A stretch of DNA of 42,519 nucleotides from a virus, in IMG/VR virus record IMGVR_UViG_3300027743_000049, positions 1 through 42,519 of that record; one strand, written 5' to 3'. Below the pieces are notes generated by a model. The model made no database searches. It saw only the letters and a program-made list of their open reading frames with translations, and was not told where the DNA came from. Below, in pieces: positions 37,761 to 42,519 of this stretch (its first letter is position 1; each line of letters starts with the position of its first letter). The position numbers and the translations under genes are program-made.

Positions 37761-38070
37761 CTCTGTTTCCTGCTTTCGATTGGCGTAGCGCGTGTACACA
37801 ATAATTTATGATGTCGAGGAAGTCGTCTGGGTTTTTGATGTGCCCTTTGTTCCAGTTCAAGAATGCTCGGTCAGCGCCCTTGCGAATCTCAGTAAGCACT
37901 CCCCGCCAGCCCATCCGGCGAATCGGCTCGTCTTGGTACTTGTCGTACCGTTCCTGGTAGATTTCCTGCGCTTTGACTAGGTGGCGAAAGTGCTCTACAA
38001 AGTTCTTGCTTGTATCAAGTCCGAGGATCGTCAGAGCCTCTTTGATGTCGCTCTTGCTCCTCTTACTCAT
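37666..38070 (-). CDS. DUF1599-like nucleotide-modification-associated protein
   Basis: 134 aa, GGAGG nine bases before ATG. The helical core (NFVEHFRHLVKAQEIYQERY, GVLTEIRKGADRAFLNWNKG, DDFLDIINYCVHALRQ) has the helix order and the final DxINYCxxA motif of DUF1599 (nucleotide-modification-associated domain 1). This family is linked by others to thymidylate synthase-type genes. The last ~30 residues (SSRHRTEHPQEDGGDDGRR end) are low complexity and overlap the next gene, so the true C-terminus might have been extended by frame drift. Confidence 0.55.
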   Translation of the reverse strand: MSKRSKSDIKEALTILGLDTSKNFVEHFRHLVKAQEIYQERYDKYQDEPIRRMGWRGVLTEIRKGADRAFLNWNKGHIKNPDDFLDIINYCVHALRQSKAGNRDGAWWTILDAAGSSRHRTEHPQEDGGDDGRR

Positions 38071-38410
38071 TCGGGCGAACCTCCACTCTGATGTTCTGCG
38101 GACCCTTTAGCCAGATGCGTCCGCTGCCAGAGTCGTGCTCAAGCCACGAGGATCGGCGGCACCGTCCATAGGTTGCGATGGGAAGCTTGACGCAGAAGTG
38201 GGACAAGCTTGGTTGTGGTGTTTCCGGACCCCCTACCAGATGCACCTGGAATCCCTTGTCGTCCTGGAACCAACGAACGTTCCACCCCTTCTCCATAATG
38301 TCCGCAGAGGGGCTAACCTCAATCAAGTCGATCAGGTGCATGAACTCCGAGATGTCGGAGTCGTCCACGTTGTTATCGTCAACTTGGAAGGTAATGTGAT
38401 CCAGGGTCAT
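38063..38410 (-). CDS. VOC-superfamily (glyoxalase-like) protein
   Basis: 115 aa. LDHITFQVDDNNVDD, FMHLIDLIEVSPSADI, GFQVHLVGGPETPQPSLSHF, and IWLKGPQNIRVEVRPNE show the beta-alpha-beta-beta-beta layout of vicinal-oxygen-chelate domains, with possible metal ligands H5 and the C-terminal Glu. Its ATG overlaps the SDR stop (ATGA), and it overlaps the next gene by 8 nt. Substrate unknown. Confidence 0.6.
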   Translation of the reverse strand: MTLDHITFQVDDNNVDDSDISEFMHLIDLIEVSPSADIMEKGWNVRWFQDDKGFQVHLVGGPETPQPSLSHFCVKLPIATYGRCRRSSWLEHDSGSGRIWLKGPQNIRVEVRPNE

Positions 38411-39096
38411 CTCTCTCCACCGTAGAGTTCAAGACAGGAGCCGGACAGATGCCGGGTAGGAGGGGTCAGAAGCATGTAGACAGTTCGGGCAATCTCGTGT
38501 CGTGTTAGCCGCGAGCCGAGGCGAATGTCCTTCTGCCAGTAGTCGATGGCCTGCTCGCGCGTGAGCACCTTTGTGTGCATGATCTGCTGGATCACCCGCT
38601 CCGTCATTGGCGTATCCTGCACGCTGTGAGGATGGACGCCGAACACGTTGTACTTCTGCCCGGTTAGCTCCCAGGCAAGCCCCTTGACCGCCATGTCGAT
38701 CCCGGCCTTGGCCGCACAGTATGGCACGCTATTGGACAGGACGTGGTTGTGAGCGTAGCTGCCAATGAGCACGATACCCTTGGGCTGGACCCTGTTGCCT
38801 TTTGTAGCCCTTACGAAGTTTTGTACTGCCCACAGAGGAATGGTCAAGCAGGCGTCGATGATCGTGAATAGATCGTCAGGCTCTAGCTCATCAAACGGCT
38901 TGATCTTCATGTACCCGCACGCGACGACAATGTCCGTGTACTCCGCCATCTCTTTCTCGGGTGGCATATCCTGCCCGTCCCTGTACGGCTTTCCAACGAC
39001 TTGCCCATAGGAAGTCGTCTGAAGAAACGCAGCGATAGCTGAGCCGATGTTGCGCTTCTCGTGGTCGGTTCCTATGACGAGAACTTTTCTTTCCAT
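38407..39096 (-). CDS. Short-chain dehydrogenase/reductase
   Basis: 229 aa, AAAGGTG before ATG. Rossmann start KVLVIGTDHEKRNIGSAIAA (altered TGxxxGIG motif), NNAG-like position DIVVACGYMK, catalytic SYAHN (S113) and VPYCAAKAG (Y126, K130), then GVHPHSVQDTPMT. SDR enzymes reduce or oxidise carbonyl/hydroxyl groups with NAD(P). Presence beside an FAD oxidoreductase and a nucleotidase in a phage operon suggests nucleotide or base modification, but the substrate is not evident. Confidence 0.8.
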   Translation of the reverse strand: MERKVLVIGTDHEKRNIGSAIAAFLQTTSYGQVVGKPYRDGQDMPPEKEMAEYTDIVVACGYMKIKPFDELEPDDLFTIIDACLTIPLWAVQNFVRATKGNRVQPKGIVLIGSYAHNHVLSNSVPYCAAKAGIDMAVKGLAWELTGQKYNVFGVHPHSVQDTPMTERVIQQIMHTKVLTREQAIDYWQKDIRLGSRLTRHEIARTVYMLLTPPTRHLSGSCLELYGGER

Positions 39097-39737
39097 GCCT
39101 GCACCTTTGCTGTTGCGGCCAAATGAACCTCTCTCTCGGAGGATACTCGATCCCAGTTGGCCCAGGAAGCTGAGTTCCAGCTAGTTGCGTAAAGAACGCA
39201 AGCTGACTCGTCGAAAAACCGGCTGGCCTCTAGCAGTTTCTCGTCCAGATCATCGAGGACGAAGCAGACACGTTCAGGATCGACTTGGTGGGACAGAACC
39301 TCATATTTGTACTCGTCATAGAGCAGGTGATCGTATTTGATCCCATGCCGCTTGAGCCAGAAGCGAGTGTCGGGATCGACGTTGTCTAGCCTCATATAAG
39401 GCCGAGTTGTCGTTAGCCAAACCTCTACGTCCATCTCACGTAAGGACTTGATCAGCCCCCGCGCGAACGGACGCACTGGCATGGACCGCTTCTGCGCTCC
39501 CTGGCGGTATGCGAGCTTGATGTCCCGGAACGTCTTGACATCTGTCCTGAAGGTTTGCGTGAACCAAGTGCGGAAGGCCACGCTACCGTCGTACAAACGC
39601 TTCCCCGCTGGCAGCGTGCTTATGCCAAGGTACTCCCCAGCGAACCTCAGGAAGTGCTCATGGTACTCTCCGAGAGTGCCATCGATGTCTACCGCCGCGA
39701 CAGGGCGTATTGGTGCGCTACAATTGGTGCAGCGCAT
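39072..39737 (-). CDS. HAD-superfamily 5'(3')-deoxyribonucleotidase-like phosphatase
   Basis: 221 aa from ATG 39737 with GAGG just upstream, overlapping the end of the FAD gene by 20 nt; the longer reading frame further upstream is a shadow. A CxxC (RCTNC) leads into VAAVDIDGT (D17, D19, the HAD nucleophile motif), then the cap region, VEVWLTTTRPY (motif II), a Lys/Arg region and RVCFVLDDLDEKLLE (motif IV, DD). The set matches NT5C-type nucleotidases, which remove phosphate from dNMPs. Short N-terminal zinc knuckle is unusual. Confidence 0.75.
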   Translation of the reverse strand: MRCTNCSAPIRPVAAVDIDGTLGEYHEHFLRFAGEYLGISTLPAGKRLYDGSVAFRTWFTQTFRTDVKTFRDIKLAYRQGAQKRSMPVRPFARGLIKSLREMDVEVWLTTTRPYMRLDNVDPDTRFWLKRHGIKYDHLLYDEYKYEVLSHQVDPERVCFVLDDLDEKLLEASRFFDESACVLYATSWNSASWANWDRVSSEREVHLAATAKVQAWKEKFSS

Positions 39738-40461
39738 AAGCCTCAAAGAATGCCGAGTGTGCAAGGACACCGCGCTGCCACTGTCCGTATCGGCCAGCAC
39801 GCTGCCACTCGGGTCGGCAGTCGCAGTTTGTGCTGAGAGGCTTCTTGATCTGCTTGGCCCCATCTGTTGGTTGCGCGTACTCAAAGGTGATGTCTCCGAA
39901 TAAGTTGGATGCTCGGTGCCACGGGATGGCCGGGTCGCCGTTGTAGATAATCGTGTTGGGCGGAATGCCCTCACCGCTCTTGATCCAAATCGAGCGGAGC
40001 CTGAACGTATGCTCAGCGGGATTTTGGCATAGGATCGGGGCTGGGATCGTGCTGACCTTGACGTCGAACGGTTGCTGTCCGATACGCATGAGAAGGTGCG
40101 GTTTGGACAGGTCACAGTTGACGATCTTCGTCTGTAGCTCATCCCAAAGTTGCTCATATAGCCCGAGCATGCTCCAACCTTGGATCGCGCCAATGTCATA
40201 GTTCTGCCATGACGTCGGCTCGTTGGGGTTGCCGTAGACCTTCATGGCGTACCCTCGCTCAGTTCCCTCCTTGGCGAATACGATCTGAGCGTCCGGGTAG
40301 TGCGGATCGTGGAACGGCGGAATTGGCTCGTGAACGAACATTGCGCCGGTGATGAAGGACGGGACTCTCTTGGAGTAGATCGTCACGTCCATGTCTCGCA
40401 TCGCGCAGGCGTGGGCGGCCAAAAGACCGGCTGGCCCACAGCCAAGGACAACTGCCTTCAT
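39718..40461 (-). CDS. FAD/NAD(P)-binding oxidoreductase
   Basis: 247 aa; ATG 40461 has a perfect AGGAGGT four bases upstream and overlaps the preceding stop (ATGA). Dinucleotide-binding start KAVVLGCGPAGLLAAHACAM (GxGxxG) ending in the acidic strand region DVTIYSK. The middle has YDIGAIQGWSMLGLYEQL and the end CDCRPEWQRAGRYGQWQRGV, which resembles C-terminal motifs of phage FAD/NAD proteins I recall from actinophages. It is shorter than cellular flavoenzymes. Substrate unknown; a base-modifying step is possible. Confidence 0.75.
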   Translation of the reverse strand: MKAVVLGCGPAGLLAAHACAMRDMDVTIYSKRVPSFITGAMFVHEPIPPFHDPHYPDAQIVFAKEGTERGYAMKVYGNPNEPTSWQNYDIGAIQGWSMLGLYEQLWDELQTKIVNCDLSKPHLLMRIGQQPFDVKVSTIPAPILCQNPAEHTFRLRSIWIKSGEGIPPNTIIYNGDPAIPWHRASNLFGDITFEYAQPTDGAKQIKKPLSTNCDCRPEWQRAGRYGQWQRGVLAHSAFFEAYALHQL

Positions 40462-42519
40462 AGTACCTCCTGGGCGATAGCTTGCGCCCAATCGTTTACC
40501 TGATACACTCCCTCGCTAGTTATGACCATCGCTCGCATGTCGAGCATTTTGTTCAGGAAGTATTCCGCGTCATGCGGCATAATCTGTGCAACAAGTCTTG
40601 AGGGTACTTCTTTCAAAGCGACAACGTTCGCTGCGGTTCGGTTGTCCTTGAGGAAAGACCTAAGCTCAATCGAGTTCCTATCAATTGCCTCGTCCATGAG
40701 TTTGTCGCTTCGCGTTACAATGTAGTACCCAAGGTCTTTGTCCTTCAGCAAGTTGGCGTAAACCCAACAAGCTGCGTTGACGTGCTTTGGCAGGACGATT
40801 ACCTGTCGGCCCTGTGTATCGGTCGAGAACAGGCGGGCGGCCACGGCGGCTGCTAGACGCGCCACGCGCACGCGCGCCTCGTTCTTGGGCATGAGCGGAA
40901 CCTTACTCTTGTACTTCATTGCCAGCTCATCCCCTCGCTCGTTTATGAGAGCGACAGTTTGTTGGCGGAAGATTACATCCTCGTCCTTGCGGCTCCAAGC
41001 CCAATCGACAAGTGCTTGCATCAAGTGCTGCTTGAGAGGATTCTCGTTAGTTGGCGGATTGTCCCGGCGATACTCCTCGTCAACAGACATAGTATCTACC
41101 AAATACAAAGGCAGGTCGATGCGAGCCAAATCCTCAGTCTTGCCCATCATTTTGGTAAGAGCAGTGATCCCTCTCTGGCTATCAGACCGGGGATTGGCGA
41201 GCCAAATCAACCGGACCCTAGCTACAGTCTCGAGATTGGCAGCCTGCGTTACTTTGATGATCCCCGCCGACCGCGCGTCAGAGAGCTTCCCAATGTCCTC
41301 GGGGCTCAATCCTTGCGCCTCGTCAAGCACGATGAGCTTACGGTCGCAGAGTGGAAGCTTACCAACTCTTGCAACCCATTGGTCGCCTCGTGTCCCTCGC
41401 TTCTCACTAGTGCTTACCAGTCCAGCAATGGAGATTTTCTCACATGGGACTATCTCGCCACGCTCGTACCACTCACTCAAAGCTTTGAGCGTGGACGACT
41501 TGCCGACCCTTGTCTCTCCGACAGCAAGTGCTTCCAGCCAGCCCCGGTAAACAAGCTCCTCGTTGAACGAGAATTGGATGATCGAATGGTACACAAGGTC
41601 GGCGCAGATGTGGAGCCATCTCTGGCCGAATCGGCGAGTGACGTAGTCCTCGTTGATCTCTGCGATCCTGTCGAGTTGCCTTCGTGGATCGCTTGCTGGT
41701 AGATGTTCCTCAAACATGTTGCGGATTCCCCAAACCTGAGCCGGGGAGAGTTGAAACTTGTCTAGCTCCGTATCCACGCGCTCGGACTCGGCGGACAGGA
41801 AGATCGAGGACTGGCCGCCTTTGTGCTTCAACTGTCCCTTGAGTGATCGAGTCGTCCCCATTTCCGGAGCGTTCTCTTCAAACAAGATGACTTGCATCGT
41901 GTCGGCTGCGGCGTTTGAGCCATTGCGAATCTCGCCATGCCAGGCGGACCTTGACTCCCAATCGACGTTGACCTTCGGGCAGCCCTTGGGAATCCTCATT
42001 CTTTGAGTTAGTAAGTTCCTCACCTGCTCTAACTTTGTATTCTGGATCAAGCGAAGCTGCAAGTCATCTTCAGGAGCTATGTGCTCTTTATGCCGTCCAC
42101 TACGTTTGCTCATCGGGCAGACTGAGCATTCGACGGGCTTCCAGTCAACATTGCAAGTTGCCTCAATTGACTCGGGCATGAGCAAATGTGGACCCTCGAC
42201 GGAAGCTACAGTGCCTTGAATCGCAACAGGCCTTCCACGCATGCCTTTGCGCCTGAGAGCCTTGTAGTCGAGAGGGTTGTACTTGGCCTGTTCCTTGCCG
42301 TCTGACTTGCAGAAGTCGTACAGCTTATCCGTGGTCCCGTCCTCCAACCAGAAGTCCGTAATGTCCTTCCCGGCCTTGGCAGTTATGGGATAGGGCAGGG
42401 AACAAATGGCGATGCTCTCGGCAATGGTGCGAAGCTTTGGCAAGACCCGTTTGATAGCGGCCTGCCCGTCTTTGTCCCTGTCGAAGCAGAGTGTGATGTG
42501 CTTGCCCGACAATAGCTCG
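40458..42519 (-). CDS. Toprim primase-AAA+ helicase, partial at right edge
   Basis: The frame is open to the window edge, so the N-terminus is missing; at least 686 residues are present. The visible start (HITLCFDRDKDGQAAI) is the DxD part of a Toprim domain. A Cys-containing segment (CNVDWKPVECSVCPMS) may bind zinc. An MCM/AAA+-like ATPase follows: Walker A GETRVGKSS, Walker B KLIVLDEAQGL, then RVRLIWLANPRSD (sensor 1). A helical C-terminus ends EGVYQVNDWAQAIAQEVL. It would act as replicative primase-helicase with the PolIII alpha. It is the most upstream gene of the visible - operon. Confidence 0.8.
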   Translation of the reverse strand, partial: ELLSGKHITLCFDRDKDGQAAIKRVLPKLRTIAESIAICSLPYPITAKAGKDITDFWLEDGTTDKLYDFCKSDGKEQAKYNPLDYKALRRKGMRGRPVAIQGTVASVEGPHLLMPESIEATCNVDWKPVECSVCPMSKRSGRHKEHIAPEDDLQLRLIQNTKLEQVRNLLTQRMRIPKGCPKVNVDWESRSAWHGEIRNGSNAAADTMQVILFEENAPEMGTTRSLKGQLKHKGGQSSIFLSAESERVDTELDKFQLSPAQVWGIRNMFEEHLPASDPRRQLDRIAEINEDYVTRRFGQRWLHICADLVYHSIIQFSFNEELVYRGWLEALAVGETRVGKSSTLKALSEWYERGEIVPCEKISIAGLVSTSEKRGTRGDQWVARVGKLPLCDRKLIVLDEAQGLSPEDIGKLSDARSAGIIKVTQAANLETVARVRLIWLANPRSDSQRGITALTKMMGKTEDLARIDLPLYLVDTMSVDEEYRRDNPPTNENPLKQHLMQALVDWAWSRKDEDVIFRQQTVALINERGDELAMKYKSKVPLMPKNEARVRVARLAAAVAARLFSTDTQGRQVIVLPKHVNAACWVYANLLKDKDLGYYIVTRSDKLMDEAIDRNSIELRSFLKDNRTAANVVALKEVPSRLVAQIMPHDAEYFLNKMLDMRAMVITSEGVYQVNDWAQAIAQEVL

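Noticed and set aside
39738-40199. N-terminal extension of the HAD phosphatase frame
   Set aside because: The extension is Ser/Arg/Thr-rich and lies over the FAD oxidoreductase in another frame; the HAD domain starts naturally at ATG 39737.
1-42519. Integrase, attachment site, tRNA genes or rRNA
   Set aside because: Looked for on both strands by motif; no cloverleaf, tyrosine/serine integrase signature or att-like repeat was seen. The lifestyle therefore cannot be decided from this window.

Overview
The window is one contiguous part of a contractile-tailed (myovirus-type) bacteriophage or prophage genome. The evidence is a complete structural module on the + strand (terminase, portal, protease/scaffold, capsid, sheath, tube, tail chaperones, tape measure, hub, gp25-like wedge, gpJ-like, gpI-like and fibre/collar genes) facing a - strand block of replication and nucleotide-metabolism genes. 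The host is probably an actinobacterium, perhaps a Thermoleophilia/Solirubrobacterales relative. This is inferred from GC-rich codon usage, GTG/TTG starts, promoters of the type that give leaderless mRNAs, and secreted Arg-rich and collagen-like cargo proteins at the left end that resemble proteins I know from that group. No integrase, tRNA, attachment site or CRISPR array was seen.

Layout, + strand. 141-2703: a DUF3846 protein and three secreted proteins, two of them collagen-like, closed by a strong terminator at 2708-2742. 2779-3649: a small membrane protein and a putative small terminase, each behind a promoter whose predicted +1 is the start codon. 3714-8880: large terminase, CHAP-type peptidoglycan hydrolase, small proteins, Mu-like portal. 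8880-11748: capsid protease with a nested in-frame scaffold, a decoration protein that seems to start at ATA, major capsid protein. 11745-15786: connectors, a membrane-anchored collagen-like protein, a tiny matrixin-like metalloprotease, tail completion and terminator candidates. 15786-20168: sheath, tube, frameshifted tail chaperones, tape measure. 20168-30088: LysM protein, split hub/lysozyme/M15 protein, spike, fibres, baseplate and two collar-type fibres sharing a duplicated cassette.

Layout, - strand (read right to left). 42519-30085: a Toprim-AAA+ primase/helicase (cut by the window edge), FAD oxidoreductase, HAD nucleotidase, SDR enzyme, VOC-fold protein, DUF1599-like protein, a full-size DNA polymerase III alpha subunit, a double-HTH protein, ThyX, several small Zn-ribbon or membrane proteins, a MazG-like pyrophosphohydrolase and a RuvC-like resolvase. 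The genes overlap by a few bases and look like one operon whose promoter lies beyond the right edge. The two blocks converge at 30085-30088 with overlapping stop codons.

Most unusual: a ~135-nt structured element occurs twice, at 21540-21674 and 31765-31897. The copies share six sequence blocks in the same order at nearly identical spacing, and hairpins in which both pairing strands differ between copies. One copy sits exactly where the tail hub gene is broken in two, directly after a GTGA tetranucleotide; the other lies antisense in a tight operon. They resemble orphan HEARO/omega-RNA (IscB-type) elements, or non-autonomous IS200/IS605-type insertions, but no associated protein is present in the window.
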